This document shows, piece after piece, positions 1 through 10,970 of a DNA stretch of 64,000 nucleotides (positions within the stretch are counted from its first letter, which is position 1; each line of letters begins with the position of its first letter). The DNA is taken from contig JAIYDI010000051.1 in assembly GCA_027487555.1 (NCBI GenBank), positions 1 through 64,000 on the forward strand, in the 5' to 3' direction. The position numbers were made by a program, and so were the translations under genes. The notes below the pieces were generated by a model. The model did no database searches. It saw only the letters and a list, made by a program, of their open reading frames with translations, and was not told where the DNA came from. This DNA is from Hyphomicrobiales bacterium (GTDB lineage: Bacteria > Pseudomonadota > Alphaproteobacteria > Rhizobiales > Devosiaceae).

Positions 1-119
1 AGCCCATCGGCAACATACCTCCAGCGGAAGCTGAGGCAAATTTCTACGCCGTACTGGAACAACCGGCCATGGCTGCGTAACTTAAACCAAACAGCCTCCG
101 GAACTCCCGGTGCGGTTCA
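1..119 (+). mobile_element. Right end of an IS3-family insertion sequence (cut by window edge)
   Basis: The first bases encode the C-terminal tail of an IS3-family transposase. After its stop there are about 39 bases ending in ...CGGTGCGGTTCA. Read on the minus strand this end begins TGAACCGCACCGGG, which resembles IS3-group terminal inverted repeats from memory of the family. The left end is outside the window, so the size and target duplication cannot be seen. The element abuts, and appears to truncate, the Rhs fragment on the minus strand. Confidence 0.75.
3..80 (+). CDS. IS3-family transposase OrfB, C-terminal end (partial)
   Basis: The frame starting at base 3 reads PIGNIPPAEAEANFYAVLEQ and ends in PAMAA then TAA at 78-80. 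The pattern 'PIGNIPPAEAE.. Y' is the usual C-terminal tail of the DDE integrase subunit of IS3-family transposases, which cuts and joins DNA during transposition. Only about 25 residues lie in the window, so activity cannot be judged. Confidence 0.75.
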   Translation, partial: PIGNIPPAEAEANFYAVLEQPAMAA

Positions 120-1245
120 GTCACCCTTTGATGTAGCTGTCGCAAGACTCTCATACGCAGCATCAGCTAATCGATTAGCCATTGCCGCTTTAACCCTTAA
201 TTGCGAGATCTCCATCTGCTTGTATGAGACAGCGATCGTTTTCGGGTTGGATGTAACGACGTGCTGGCCATTGACCGTTACGGTCCTGGCATTGCCTTTG
301 ATGACTGTGTCTTCGGCATAGGCATGCCCATTCGGATCATTCTTGTTAATCGGGTCGTTGGCTGAATAGGCATAGCGGTTTGTGCCGACGCCAGGGTCAC
401 GCACATCCCACCAGTCGGGTGAGAGGAAGCGGCCGAGGGCCGGGTCGTAATAGCGGGCGTGGAGGTAAGTCAGGCCCGTTTCCGGGTCGGTGCGCTCGCC
501 GATATAGCCCTTGGACTCGGTGGGGCTGAGCGCGACGAGCACCGTCTCCACCTGCTCGCCATAGGGCTTGTAGGCGGAGACGCGATTGGCAGCGCCGGCG
601 CTCGACGTCACTGCCCGCACCGAGGCGAGATTGTCGCGGTGCAGCCAGGTGCGGGTGGTGCCGGAGAGCTTCACATCGGGCGTGAGGTAATAGTTCCAGG
701 CGCCCGATGGATCGCGCTCGATATCGCTGCCCAAATAAAGCGTGGTCGATGAGCCCGCGACTTTCTTCAGCCGCTCGCCATCGGGGCCAAAGACTTCGCA
801 GGCGGTGGGCAGCGCCCACGCAGGGCTCCGGTGGAGCCATGCGAGCCAAGAAGGCCATGAGAGCTACGCCCGAATGGCGGTCATCGTGGCGCCGCCCGAG
901 GTAACCGACACCGGACGGTTCTCTGCATCATAGCCAATGGTGCGCGAGACCGAGCCGCCGACCGTCTTCATCAGCTGGTTGCCATTGGCATCGTAAATGA
1001 AACTCGAAGTCCCGGCGGAGAGCACCGCATGCGGCCGCACCGCACTCAGACCCTGCGTCGGGTAGCCGTAGCTGCCGATGGCGGAGTTGGAGAGGATGTT
1101 GCCGCCAGCATCACAAGTAAAGCTTTGGCTAAGCGCGGGCGTATTGGTGTTGGCGGCGCTCAGCAGCCGGTCGAGGCTGTCATAGCCATCTGACCACTCT
1201 TCGTTCGTGCGGCTACCATCGACCGCCGTAATGAAGCCTATAGTT
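117..1245 (-). pseudogene. Orphan Rhs core fragment with alternative C-terminal tip, disrupted
   Basis: This is a second copy of the C-terminal Rhs repeats and core of the large Rhs gene at 2334-8726. Homology starts near 1240 ([11 protein letters not shown]) and runs to the core hallmark [16 protein letters not shown] and the conserved DPNGH at about 330-345. It has no 5' end of its own: the ORF upstream of 1245 is unrelated to Rhs. Near 790-880 an extra segment of roughly 75 bases replaces the stretch encoding TYLYGPDG and breaks the frame, leaving ORFs at 864-1445 and 117-734. After DPNGH the protein continues with a tip of about 65 residues ([19 protein letters not shown]...) unlike the tip of the main gene. 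The tip stops at a TGA supplied by the IS3 terminus at 117-119. This is the arrangement known as an orphan rhs-CT module. The tip's function is not recognised. Confidence 0.75.
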
Positions 1246-1749
1246 CCAGCACGGGACCATGCTTTAGGCATCGTGTGCGAATGGGCCAAAGGAAGGAACC
1301 TATCGCGCACCCAACAGCTACGCACTAAGAAGGCCCCCCACCTTGAGCGCAAAGTCGCGGGAACAATGGGGCAATTGGCCATCATTAGGAGAAAAAGTAC
1401 TAGCCCGATCCATCGCGGTTCAAGCGACACCCAATCGCCGTCCACAGCGTAAAATCTGTCCGACTACGGCAAGTTGCAATGTTATGGCATCAGAGAGGCG
1501 GCGCATGTCGAGGCCAGAAAGGGAAAGGCCGGCAGCAACGCAAATACATCTACAAAGCCTAGAATACCGCCGACATTTTTTCGGAAATACAAAATATTTC
1601 TGCGTCTGTATTAGATATTCGTTTTCGTAGTAAACCACATTCAAAACGCTATACAGTCATTTATACAGTAAAAAGTTCAATAAGGCAAAATATCTAACAT
1701 CTATACTTCAAATTTGGCACCACGTACAATTGGCATATTTTACACGCGC
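1246..1749. other. Non-coding spacer, AT-rich in its 3' half
   Basis: No credible gene is seen. From about 1560 to 1750 the DNA is clearly richer in A+T than the rest of the window, which fits horizontally acquired toxin-island DNA. The part at 1250-1450 has short open frames on both strands with no recognisable protein and may be debris of an earlier insertion. Confidence 0.5.
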
Positions 1750-2331
1750 CTAATGACCTCTTATTGCAGATAGTGCCTCGCCAATAACACGCCAATATAC
1801 ATCTATGTCAGAGGTCTGCAAATTCCCCACCTCATCCAATCCACCAAGAAAAAGCGGCCTCTTGTATCCAATGCACTGATTATATGCAGGTGACGCGCCG
1901 CCACCCCTAATCCAACACTCGTAGAATTCTCTAGCAAGCGCAGCGTCTTGATATTCAATTAGCTCCGATTGGTGGAACGTCAAGACATTACAGGGAATTG
2001 CCAGCGCCTCGCCAGCGCCAATATCAAACATCAGCACACCTGGCCGCCCATCCTCTAATCGACTATAATCAACAGCAAATATTCTTCCTAACCAATCAAA
2101 ACCGAAGCAAGAAATCGCTCCAACGAATTCAGGAAACGCCGCAGCGACGCGGAAGTTCCACTCACTGACGTCGGAAGGACAAACCACTCTGTAAAGCCCC
2201 CCGTTGAAAGATTTGCCTCCCCAGCATTCGACCACTTCAACTCCGTCCGCGGAATACGTCAGATCGCCTGAAACGCAATTTATTGACAAATCCACATCTA
2301 CAGAGAAATTAACCTGGAAAAGATTGAACAC
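1750..2331 (-). CDS. Probable immunity protein for the Rhs tip (SMI1/Tdi1-like)
   Basis: The 193-residue protein starts 2 bases after the stop of the large Rhs gene, the standard place for the cognate immunity gene of an Rhs toxin. It has no signal peptide and should be cytoplasmic. The middle contains FGFDWLGRIFAVD, like the W-G-x-x-F-A motif of SMI1/KNR4-type immunity proteins. The C-terminal part reads GYKRPLFLGGLDEVGNL followed by SDIDVYW, which resembles the C-terminal domain of the T6SS immunity protein Tdi1 (DUF1851) from memory of that family. Base composition is more AT-rich than that of the neighbouring metabolic genes, as is common for immunity genes. The family match is by eye. 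The immunity role is inferred from position and is fairly secure; the exact partner activity is not known. Confidence 0.7.
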   Translation of the reverse strand: MFNLFQVNFSVDVDLSINCVSGDLTYSADGVEVVECWGGKSFNGGLYRVVCPSDVSEWNFRVAAAFPEFVGAISCFGFDWLGRIFAVDYSRLEDGRPGVLMFDIGAGEALAIPCNVLTFHQSELIEYQDAALAREFYECWIRGGGASPAYNQCIGYKRPLFLGGLDEVGNLQTSDIDVYWRVIGEALSAIRGH

Positions 2332-2333
2332 GA

Positions 2334-5300
2334 TCAGTCTCCAATTGTTACATTGTTGATCACCGTACCCACAGGGAGATCACGAATCTGTTTCTGAATT
2401 TGAGACCCGAGGCTTCGATTGACACTGGTGTTTAGCGGCCACATGTTGGATAGCGAATCGGTGCCGCCGAGTTGCAAATCAACAGCGTGATCAATATCGC
2501 TGCCCGACGGGACTTGATTTCCTGCACGCCTGTACCTATTGGCCGCAGACGTACCGGATCGACTTGCCTGAGTTACGACTGTGTCGCCTTCGGTCAAGAT
2601 TTGAACTTTCAGATCAGCTTCAGCGCGCTGGGCGGCAGTCCATCTTGGCTTGTATTTGACCGCGAGGTCAACGCCCGCACTCTCCGTGGCCCCAACCTTT
2701 GCCACAACGGTAGCCTCGGTACCTAGCGCGGCTGCGGCACGAGCTGCGCGCGCAGCAAGCAGTCCTTCAAAAGCCACTCCCGCAGCAAGCCATGCAGCCT
2801 TCTCTGGCGTGTCAGGGATATAGCTATCAGTGATTGCCAATGCGGCGGCGGCGGCTCCATTTCCATACGCCTCAGCCGCCGAGTTAAGTGAGCCTAGTAC
2901 CTCTGAGCGGTTCAGGCTCCGTCCGCTAGTTGCCGCGTTGATTATCGAGGCGTTGATATCGCGTTCAGCTTTCTCTGCGGCCCGGCCCGCACTCTCGACT
3001 AGCGACTTTATGATCTCCTCAAAGAAGTGCCCATTCGGATCGCTCTTGTTGATCGGGTCGTTGGCCGAATAGGCATAGCGGTTGGTGCCGACGCCTGGGT
3101 CGCGGACATCCCACCAATCGGGTGAGAGGAAGCGACCGAGGGCCGGGTCGTAATAGCGCGCGTGGAGATAGGTCAGGCCCGTCTCCGGGTCGGTCCGCTC
3201 GCCGATATAGCCCTTGGACTCGGTGGGGCTGAGCGCGACGAGCACCGTCTCCACCTGCTCGCCATAGGGCTTGTAGACGGAAACCCGGTTGGCGGCGCCG
3301 GCACTGGAGGTGATGGCGCGCACCGAGGCGAGATTGTCGCGGTGCAACCAGGTGCGGGTCGAGCCCGAGCGCTTCACGTCGGGCGTGAGGTAAGTGTTCC
3401 ACGCACCCGACGGATCGCGCTCGATATCGCTGCCCAAATAGAGCGTGGTGGAAGAACCCGCGACTTTCTTCAGCCGTTCGCCATCCGGGCCGTAAAGGTA
3501 AGTGACGGCGCCACCGCCCGAGGTGACCGAGACCGGCCGGTTCTCGGCATCATAGGCAATGGTGCGCGTGGCCGCACCGCCATCAGATTTTACCAGTTGG
3601 TTGCCATTGGCATCGTAGCTGTAGCTCGACGTGCCGGCCGACAGCACCGCATGCGGTCGCACCGCCGTCGGGCCCTGCGCCGGGTAGCCATAGCTGCCGA
3701 TTGCGGAGTTGGTGAGGATGTTGCCGCCAGCGTCATAGGTGAAGCTCTGGCTGAGAGCGGGCGTATTGGTGTTGGCGGCACTCAGCAGCCGATCGAGATT
3801 ATCATAGCCATAGGTCCAGTCTTCGTTGGTGCGGCTGCCATCGACGGCGCTGATGCGCCCGACGGCATCGCGGCTATAGGTGAAAGAGGCGAGCGTGGTG
3901 GTGCCTGCCTGAACCTGCACCTGCGTCAGCCAATCTCGGTCGGCATCGTAGCTGTAGGTGGTGGTGACCCCATTGGCATAGGAGATCGCCTTGACCGCGC
4001 CCGACGCCATGTAGGTGGTCGACATGACCGAGTCCGCGAGTGAGTAGAGCTGCCCGGCGGTGTTGTACGCATAGGTGCCGGAACTACTTCCATCCGGATA
4101 ATCCCGGGTGGTCAGCCGGCCGGCGACATCGTAGCTCGAAGTGACGGTATAAGTGCTGCCATCAACACTCGTCGCCTGGCGCACCGGACGCCCGCCATTG
4201 TCGTAATCGTAGGCGACGCTGGCGTTCGAGTTGGCGGCACTCGTCTGCTGGCCGACATTGTAATAACCCGCCCTTGCCTGATCATAGGCATAGGTGGTGG
4301 TCTCGGAGCCGGGTTGGCCGAAGCCGACGATCTTGCTCAACACGCGGCCGAGCCTGTCATAGCTCATCGCCACCTGCTGCGCCTTGGCGTCGGTCTGCAG
4401 GATCACCCGGCCGAGATCGTCATACCCATAGGTCCAGGTGCCGAGATCCGGATCGGTGCTGGAGGTACGCCGCCCGAGGCTGTCGTAACTGTTGGACCAC
4501 TGATTGCCGTTCGGGTCGGTGACCGAAGTAAGCTGCCCAAGCGCATCATACCCGTAGCGCGTGGTAACCGCGGTGGAACCGAGATAGCCGATGCGCGCCA
4601 GTTCATTGCCATACGCATCCGACACCGACCGCGTCACGCGGTTGAGCGGATCCGTCACGGCGACACTCAGCACAGCCGTCGAGATGCCGGTCGGCTTCTC
4701 GTAGGACATGCTCAGCGTTGTGCCGTCGGGCAGGGTCTGAAGAATCTCACGGCCAAGCGCGTCATATCGATAGGTAGTCAAGTAGGTACTGTCGCCACTG
4801 AAGTACGGGTTGTAGGACTGCAGCACCTGCCCGCGCTTACTAAAGCTTCGGTTCATAGCGACCAGCGTCTGCGATGACGTGCCGCCGATGGATTTGGTCT
4901 GGTATTCGCGGCCCAACCCATCGAACCAAGTCTCGGTCCAGATCACGTTGGTACCGGAGGCCGGGTTGCGCTCCTTGCGTACCCGCTGGTTGCTGGCATC
5001 GCCGAGGTTCAGATAGCTCACCGCCTCATAAGCGCCGGTGGGGTAGTCGGTACGGGTCAAGCGGCACAGCGCATCATAGGTGAAGCTGGCCACGAGCCCA
5101 TTGGCGTCGGTCGATGTCGCCGGCTGGCCGCAGAGGACGTTGAGCGTGGAGCTGGTCTTGTGGCGGGTGTCGCCATCGAACCAGAGCGGATCGCGCACCT
5201 CCACCGGATATTGGTGGGACACCGAGTCATAGGTCGTCTCGGTACGGTTGCCGAGCGCATCGACCTCAGCCACCACATTGCCGTAGCTGTCATATTCGGC

Positions 5301-8300
5301 AGTGGAGCCGACCCAACGGCTTTCGCTCGCGAGCCAAGCGCGGTTGGTTGTCGCATGCCCCTTCACCGGGGCCGTCAGGTTGTCGTTGGCGCCATCGTAG
5401 AATGTCTGGCTCTGGCGCAGTACAGTACCTGCCGCATCCTTCACTGTTACCGCTATCGGCTTGTCGACGATGTAGGCGGCAATATTCAGGCGATAGTCCG
5501 TCTGGGTCACAACATCGTCGAGCGTGCTGCCGATCTCTCCCAGATCTTTGTCTTCGACGAGGTTGGCATAGCCGTCATAGGCATATTCCTTGCGCGTCGT
5601 GACGCTGCCGCCACTCAGGTAATCGGTGGTCTGCTCCGAAGTCTTGTGCGCCGTGAATGGCGCCGCCGTCTGGTTGACGACATAACCATTCTCCTGCTTC
5701 CGCAGCAGCACTCCGGTACCGGAATAGACCTCGAGCGATGCAAGGCTGCCGGCGGCGACCGCCTCCTGCCGATAGGTGGCCACCACCCAGGGGCAGCTCG
5801 TCTCCCAGGTCTCGCAGGCCAGCTCCGCCGTCACGGTGCGGAAGCCGAGGAACCGCCGCTCGAACGGATCATAGGCACCGCCCGAATAGGCATATTTGGT
5901 CTTCGTCTCGTTGCCACGGCCATCCCTGGTGAACACCCGGCTCACCAGCTGCATCACTGACGGCATATAAGTGTGCGTCCAATAGCTGGACGGGAGATAC
6001 TCGATATCGATGCTTCCACCCGTAGATGTGGAAACATGCTTCAGAAGGTCGGCGACGACAGAGTCAGTGTATGCAGCACGGCATCCGGAGCAGGCCGAAG
6101 CAGCGAACGGCTCGTCGAGATCGACCTTGCCGTCGCCGTTATAGTCACCGGCAATCCCGAGCGGCTCCAGAACATCGTTATTCCGATATATCTCGATGTA
6201 ACCATCGCCCTCCATCGCGAATACATTCCATTTTTCGCGCTGTTTGGACAGAAATGGAGCTGTGCCTGTGCTCTTCCGCCTGAGTATCTCTGGAATGCCG
6301 TCAGCAGTGATGTCTGCCACGGTGATATCGAAACCATCCCCGAAACTCATATACTGTGAGACTCCGTATCCAAACTCCTGGAAATCATCGCCCCGTGATA
6401 TGAAACGCTTCAGGTTCCGAACTGTGTCCTTATCGAACAGATGCAAGATATCTGTGGCACCATCACCGTTTACGTCAGCCATCGCCCAGGTTCCTAGATG
6501 CCAAGGCGACGAAACACTGGCTCCATGGGTCGTACGATAGACCTGTTTCAGGTTTGACTGACCAACGGCAGGTCCTTGAAGGTATTGAAAATCCCCAATC
6601 ACGTTTCCGTTATTCGCAAGACACCCGTATGTACCCCAGCAAATTGTCCTCTCAGAAAAAAACCCATTCTGGCCAGCCTGAAACTTAAATCCGGTTGGCG
6701 GATCCCGAAACAAATTTAAATCGACGGATCCATCCTCCGTGTATTCTGGCCACGGGATGTTTCCACGAAACATATCACCGCTTATTACTGCCAATGAAAC
6801 AAAGTCAATACCATTCGAGATTAGCACACCTGGCCGACCAATAACAAACAGGTCTGTCAGTCCATCCCCATTGAAATCGCCTGGTCGGCCCCAGTATTGA
6901 CCATTGGTATTCCACAGCTCTCGCCGAAGGGCATTCCCCTCGGAGAGGAAGACCCAATGCCGCATGACGTCGGCGCGGCCATCACCGTTGAAATCGCCGA
7001 CGACCATCTTCTTCTGCTGGTCGGAATGGTAGAGGCCGACATTCTTGCCACTACCAGGATCACCGATCGGCCTAGCCATGCCGCCGACAACCTGGCCAGC
7101 CTTGAGCAGAATGACGGCAAAGGCGGCGTCGGTACTCGCGTAGCCCTGATTGGTCCAGGTGGTCCGAGCAGCGGTATTCAGGCTGCCGACAGTCGTGGTG
7201 TAGACGACATCGTCAGACCCATCGCCATTGAAGTCACCGACATCCGCGTTTCTCGCGCTCGTGCAAAACCCAATGGGCGCGAGGCCATTCGGGTCAGCGA
7301 CTATCGGTCCGCCGGATGGAGAACTTGAGGTTCCCGCCCAAAGCCCGCCGGAATACCATTGCGCCTGACAGCTATTTGTCCCTCGTTTCAGGTGCAGCAG
7401 GTCATCTTTCCCGTCCCCGTTGAAATCACCGACCAGAAAGTTGCTTCGATCGTTGTCAGATACAGGATCATAGGCCATGCGTGACTGCGGTTCGGTGGCG
7501 GCAGTGCTCGGGGCTACCTCGGGATTGGCGTTCGCGGTCACCAGATCCGAGATTATGGTTCCCATTCGCCGATCTGCCATTGTCGTGTACTGGAAAGTCT
7601 CGGATGGTAGCGCCGTACCGCCCGTGATCACTCCGTCCGTCAATACCGCATCACTGCCGTATTGCTGGATTGACGTTACCAGCGACCGCCTGGAATCTGG
7701 TGCTAACCCGTAGTTGACCGCGTATGCGCGCACAGTCGCGCCCCCAACCTTGACGGCGACAGATCGCAGCCGCCACGAGGCCGTCTCAAGGTTGTCGCCA
7801 TCTGAGAAACGAATAGGGTCGGGCCTTGACTCCCACCCGAACACCACGGCCGTAGTGCCATAGGAAATCTGCGTTACCTTGCAAGCCAACGGGCCGTTGC
7901 AGGAGTAGGTGTACGATACAACATTTCCATCGGTGTCTCGCCGTTCGGTGAGGAACCACCTGTCCGTTCCAAAGCTTGAATAGGTGGATATGACCCCGTC
8001 GCCTGTCGTCACCGTCCAGTAGTTCTGTCCATTTGCGGCAACACGAACAATGCGCCGATAGGTCTCGAAGCGAGTTGTATGTGTGCCGCCGGCGGCGCAG
8101 GAGGGACTGGTCGCAACTTCCGCGCACGGAATTAGGGTGTTGTCGTCTAGCGCGAACTTGTCGTCGCTTTGGTAGTCAGTGATGCCTCCAAATTTCGAGA
8201 CACGGTCAATTGCCGACCCTCCGGACAGGGTCCAACCGACACCCAAGGCTCCAAAGCCGTCAGGATTAGATACTCTGCTCTTGCCGGAGTTGTAGTTGAA

Positions 8301-8726
8301 CGACAGCTTTGGCGTGAGACCAAAGAACGGAGGGACTTCTATAGGGTAGCTACGTGCATAGGCGCCATTATATTGTGTCTCGGGTGGCTCGAACTTGGCA
8401 GTCTGCTTGCCGCCTCCGGCCGGCGCCGCTCCGCCGGCAGCAACAGCAGGGAGGCTCAAGGCGGACATTGTAGATTGATTGGCCGGGATCGCTGCCTCGG
8501 CCGCGCCGGCTCCGCTGGTTTCCGCACTCACCGAAACCAGCCCGAGGTTGCCGGCAGGATTCGCAGCGGTCGACCCTGTGCCTGTCTCAGCCAACGCCGG
8601 CGACAAGGTCACGAACGACACTATTGTCGCCATTGCCATGGAAGCAAGCCTGCGAAAGATCCCCCGCCTAAGAACAAAAACACGGCTGAGGCCAGCCACC
8701 GGGGCAGCCGCACTTGCAATGAACAT
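2334..8726 (-). CDS. Exported SpvB/VCBS/Rhs polymorphic toxin with HNH-like C-terminal tip
   Basis: This is a giant toxin-delivery protein of about 2130 residues. The frame opens at a TTG at 8792, but ATG 8726 has GAGGAT upstream and gives a long basic N-terminus with a hydrophobic stretch ending SPALA, so Sec export is likely. An SpvB/TcaC-like N-domain follows ([20 protein letters not shown]). FG-GAP/VCBS repeats ([13 protein letters not shown] and others) lie at about 430-870. YD/Rhs repeats run from about 1000 to 1850, and the core [16 protein letters not shown] is near 1860. After DPNGH, at about 1898, a tip of about 230 residues begins. It is Ala-rich at first and ends in [20 protein letters not shown], a D-H...LGG...N-W-P pattern typical of HNH-type nuclease tips. 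In known systems the Rhs repeats form a shell around the toxin, which is released by self-cleavage at the core. The nuclease assignment is tentative. No secretion machinery is in the window. Confidence 0.85.
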   Translation of the reverse strand: MFIASAAAPVAGLSRVFVLRRGIFRRLASMAMATIVSFVTLSPALAETGTGSTAANPAGNLGLVSVSAETSGAGAAEAAIPANQSTMSALSLPAVAAGGAAPAGGGKQTAKFEPPETQYNGAYARSYPIEVPPFFGLTPKLSFNYNSGKSRVSNPDGFGALGVGWTLSGGSAIDRVSKFGGITDYQSDDKFALDDNTLIPCAEVATSPSCAAGGTHTTRFETYRRIVRVAANGQNYWTVTTGDGVISTYSSFGTDRWFLTERRDTDGNVVSYTYSCNGPLACKVTQISYGTTAVVFGWESRPDPIRFSDGDNLETASWRLRSVAVKVGGATVRAYAVNYGLAPDSRRSLVTSIQQYGSDAVLTDGVITGGTALPSETFQYTTMADRRMGTIISDLVTANANPEVAPSTAATEPQSRMAYDPVSDNDRSNFLVGDFNGDGKDDLLHLKRGTNSCQAQWYSGGLWAGTSSSPSGGPIVADPNGLAPIGFCTSARNADVGDFNGDGSDDVVYTTTVGSLNTAARTTWTNQGYASTDAAFAVILLKAGQVVGGMARPIGDPGSGKNVGLYHSDQQKKMVVGDFNGDGRADVMRHWVFLSEGNALRRELWNTNGQYWGRPGDFNGDGLTDLFVIGRPGVLISNGIDFVSLAVISGDMFRGNIPWPEYTEDGSVDLNLFRDPPTGFKFQAGQNGFFSERTICWGTYGCLANNGNVIGDFQYLQGPAVGQSNLKQVYRTTHGASVSSPWHLGTWAMADVNGDGATDILHLFDKDTVRNLKRFISRGDDFQEFGYGVSQYMSFGDGFDITVADITADGIPEILRRKSTGTAPFLSKQREKWNVFAMEGDGYIEIYRNNDVLEPLGIAGDYNGDGKVDLDEPFAASACSGCRAAYTDSVVADLLKHVSTSTGGSIDIEYLPSSYWTHTYMPSVMQLVSRVFTRDGRGNETKTKYAYSGGAYDPFERRFLGFRTVTAELACETWETSCPWVVATYRQEAVAAGSLASLEVYSGTGVLLRKQENGYVVNQTAAPFTAHKTSEQTTDYLSGGSVTTRKEYAYDGYANLVEDKDLGEIGSTLDDVVTQTDYRLNIAAYIVDKPIAVTVKDAAGTVLRQSQTFYDGANDNLTAPVKGHATTNRAWLASESRWVGSTAEYDSYGNVVAEVDALGNRTETTYDSVSHQYPVEVRDPLWFDGDTRHKTSSTLNVLCGQPATSTDANGLVASFTYDALCRLTRTDYPTGAYEAVSYLNLGDASNQRVRKERNPASGTNVIWTETWFDGLGREYQTKSIGGTSSQTLVAMNRSFSKRGQVLQSYNPYFSGDSTYLTTYRYDALGREILQTLPDGTTLSMSYEKPTGISTAVLSVAVTDPLNRVTRSVSDAYGNELARIGYLGSTAVTTRYGYDALGQLTSVTDPNGNQWSNSYDSLGRRTSSTDPDLGTWTYGYDDLGRVILQTDAKAQQVAMSYDRLGRVLSKIVGFGQPGSETTTYAYDQARAGYYNVGQQTSAANSNASVAYDYDNGGRPVRQATSVDGSTYTVTSSYDVAGRLTTRDYPDGSSSGTYAYNTAGQLYSLADSVMSTTYMASGAVKAISYANGVTTTYSYDADRDWLTQVQVQAGTTTLASFTYSRDAVGRISAVDGSRTNEDWTYGYDNLDRLLSAANTNTPALSQSFTYDAGGNILTNSAIGSYGYPAQGPTAVRPHAVLSAGTSSYSYDANGNQLVKSDGGAATRTIAYDAENRPVSVTSGGGAVTYLYGPDGERLKKVAGSSTTLYLGSDIERDPSGAWNTYLTPDVKRSGSTRTWLHRDNLASVRAITSSAGAANRVSVYKPYGEQVETVLVALSPTESKGYIGERTDPETGLTYLHARYYDPALGRFLSPDWWDVRDPGVGTNRYAYSANDPINKSDPNGHFFEEIIKSLVESAGRAAEKAERDINASIINAATSGRSLNRSEVLGSLNSAAEAYGNGAAAAALAITDSYIPDTPEKAAWLAAGVAFEGLLAARAARAAAALGTEATVVAKVGATESAGVDLAVKYKPRWTAAQRAEADLKVQILTEGDTVVTQASRSGTSAANRYRRAGNQVPSGSDIDHAVDLQLGGTDSLSNMWPLNTSVNRSLGSQIQKQIRDLPVGTVINNVTIGD

Positions 8727-8792
8727 AACTATCCTCAATATTTTGCGCAGTGACCGACATAAATGAGGATATATTGAATGCATATATATCAA

Positions 8793-9451
8793 TAAATCAA
8801 GTCACGTTTCCATATCTGTTTGCCGTCACATAACGCTTGCATAACGCACGAGAGCTGTTCGACAGACAGAAACAGAATTTGTATTCAACGGGCATTCGCC
8901 ACCGACGAAATTTCGAATAACCTCCTGTTTTGGAGTTCTAACTCTGGCTGTTGACAATAGAGCATCATCAGCGGCTCGGCGAGAATGTCCGAATGGTCAA
9001 CCAGTATTTGTGTGTTGTGAGGGCGTGGTTTGGCAAGGGAGGCACAGCCGATGCTATCCGGGTAGCGGCGTGGCCGTTCGCCTCAGACTATGAGCGCAAT
9101 CCGCTATCGGCTGCGTCCCCGCATGTCTTTGCAAGTGCTGCCAGGGACTTGCATGGCATTGCGGGGTCAAGGCGGATGGCCTCTGGCCGACGCTGGCCTT
9201 GGCGCACAGCTTCCCGTGGAAGAAGACCAGCCACAGCCAAGGTATGCTCCACTGTGAGTTCGCCCCGGACCTGGGTCATTCGTCTCGGCTCGCGCCAGAT
9301 ACGCTCGACGCGCCATGGATCGTCGAGCAAAGCCTCTGATCGCGCCGATGGCTCGCGCCTAGACGTGACGTGATCTGCAGGTCACCCTGGGAACTCGGAA
9401 GCGCCATGACGCCTCCCCATGCATCAGGCACCCCTTGGGCAGTGCACTACT
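8793..9451. other. Intergenic region, no supported gene
   Basis: About 660 bases separate the Rhs gene from the FGGY kinase. The first part (8793-8950) is AT-rich and should hold the Rhs promoter, read on the minus strand. Between 8951 and 9400 there are overlapping ORFs on both strands (140 codons plus, 80 codons minus), but neither shows a motif or a convincing ribosome binding site. The 80-codon minus frame has a protein-like composition and might be a gene remnant, but I cannot assign it. Confidence 0.4.
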
Positions 9452-10951
9452 CTATCCCCGCGCAACGCCATGGAAATACGGCACCAGCCGATCATAAAGC
9501 CCACGATAGCGTGCATAGCCGAGATCGTAGGCTGCGCGATTGGCCGGGTCGGGAAGTAGCGCAACTCCAGGCCGCGACAGCTTCGTTACCTCCGCCCAGT
9601 CCTTCACCAGCCCCGCCCCAATGCCGGCGACGAAGGCCGCGCCCACGGATGAGCCATGGGCGTTGTCGAGCAGCGTCACTGGCGCGCCGAGCACATCGGC
9701 AGTGATCTGCATCCAGATGCGGCTGCGGCTGCCACCATCCGATGCCACATAGCGCTGCGGGCTGTGCCCGATGTCACGCAAAACATCAATGTGGTGGCGG
9801 AACCCGTATGCCACCGCCTCGAGCAACGCCCGCCAGATATGGCCCCGGCCATGCCCGAGACTGAGTCCCACAAACGTACCGCGCGCCAAGGGGTCGTGAA
9901 TGGGCGTCTTTTCGCCGAGGAAATATGGCAGGCACACCAGCCCGTCTGCGCCGGGCGGAATCTCGGCCGCCAGTGCATCGAGCGCCGCGTGTGGCTTCTC
10001 GCCCATCGCGCCCGTGGCGATCAGCTCAGCGAGCCAGTTGAGCGCCGAGCCAGAAGACGCCATGCAGCCATTGGGCGCATATAGGCCAGGCACAAGATGA
10101 TAATCGAGGTAAAGCCGTGCGTCGGGCAGCGGTTTGTCGGTGGCAACGACGATATCGCCAGCACCGCCGAACTTCAGCAGGATGTCGCCGGCCTCCTTTA
10201 TCCCGGCCCCGAGCGCCGAGACGATATGGTCGGCTGCCCCACCGAAGACCGGCAGCCCTTCGGGTAGACCGGTCTCAGCGGCAGCCTCGGCACTGACCCG
10301 ACCCATCTGCTCATGCGATACACTGCGGTGCGGCACCGCACTCCGCGCAACTCCGGCCAGCGCCACGAGGTCATCGGCGATCCGATGCGTTTGGAGATCA
10401 GTGAACCCAGCCTCAAGCGCCCAGTTCTGCTCCACCGCACGTGTACCCGTCAGCCGGAAATTGATGAAATCATACGAGCCGAACACTGTCGCGATGCGGC
10501 TGAACACCTCGGGCTCGTGCCGACGGATCCAGCGCAGCTTTGCCGCCACCAATTGCTGGTTGATGCCATTTCCGGTGCGCTTGAGGAACGCCGCGCCATC
10601 GAGTTCGGCGGCAAGCTCCGCCACCTCTTCGGAACAGCGCCCATCCGATTGCTGGATCGAGGGCCTCAGCAACCGTCCATCCTTGTCGAGCAGCACCACC
10701 GCCGGCAGCATGCCCGTCGCGCAGAGCCCGGCAATCGACATTGGATCGAGCCCCGCTGTCACCTCGCGCAGCACCTCCTGTGCGTTGCGCCACCACTGCT
10801 CGGGGTCTTCCTCCGCCCACCCGGCTTCCGGCGACGACAGGTCGACCGGCCGGCTTGCAACGGCGAGGATTTCACCCGGCAGCCGCACCCCCACTGCCAT
10901 GGTCGAGGTCGTGCCGATATCGAGGCCGATGACGATGTCTGGCGTGCTCAT
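9452..10951 (-). CDS. FGGY-family carbohydrate kinase (xylulokinase-like)
   Basis: This 499-residue cytoplasmic sugar kinase should transfer phosphate from ATP to a sugar or polyol; the substrate is unknown. The N-terminal phosphate loop is LDIGTTST at residues 10-17. FGGAADHIVSALGAG carries the expected catalytic Asp at about 240. The second ATPase-fold signature is SDGGSRSRIWMQ near 405. The length matches the family (about 500). It is the last gene of a minus-strand group in which it follows the FAD oxidoreductase by 19 bases, which itself overlaps the oxoguanine-deaminase-like gene. Together they suggest that a glycosylated or polyol-linked heterocycle is broken down and its sugar part phosphorylated. 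That is inference; the family assignment is secure. Confidence 0.85.
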   Translation of the reverse strand: MSTPDIVIGLDIGTTSTMAVGVRLPGEILAVASRPVDLSSPEAGWAEEDPEQWWRNAQEVLREVTAGLDPMSIAGLCATGMLPAVVLLDKDGRLLRPSIQQSDGRCSEEVAELAAELDGAAFLKRTGNGINQQLVAAKLRWIRRHEPEVFSRIATVFGSYDFINFRLTGTRAVEQNWALEAGFTDLQTHRIADDLVALAGVARSAVPHRSVSHEQMGRVSAEAAAETGLPEGLPVFGGAADHIVSALGAGIKEAGDILLKFGGAGDIVVATDKPLPDARLYLDYHLVPGLYAPNGCMASSGSALNWLAELIATGAMGEKPHAALDALAAEIPPGADGLVCLPYFLGEKTPIHDPLARGTFVGLSLGHGRGHIWRALLEAVAYGFRHHIDVLRDIGHSPQRYVASDGGSRSRIWMQITADVLGAPVTLLDNAHGSSVGAAFVAGIGAGLVKDWAEVTKLSRPGVALLPDPANRAAYDLGYARYRGLYDRLVPYFHGVARG

Positions 10952-10970
10952 GCTCTATCCGTTCGGAAAA

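Noticed and set aside
8951..9373. 140-codon plus-strand ORF in the gap before the FGGY kinase
   Set aside because: It has a Ser/Arg-rich translation, no motif, and no convincing ribosome binding site. An overlapping minus-strand frame is just as open.
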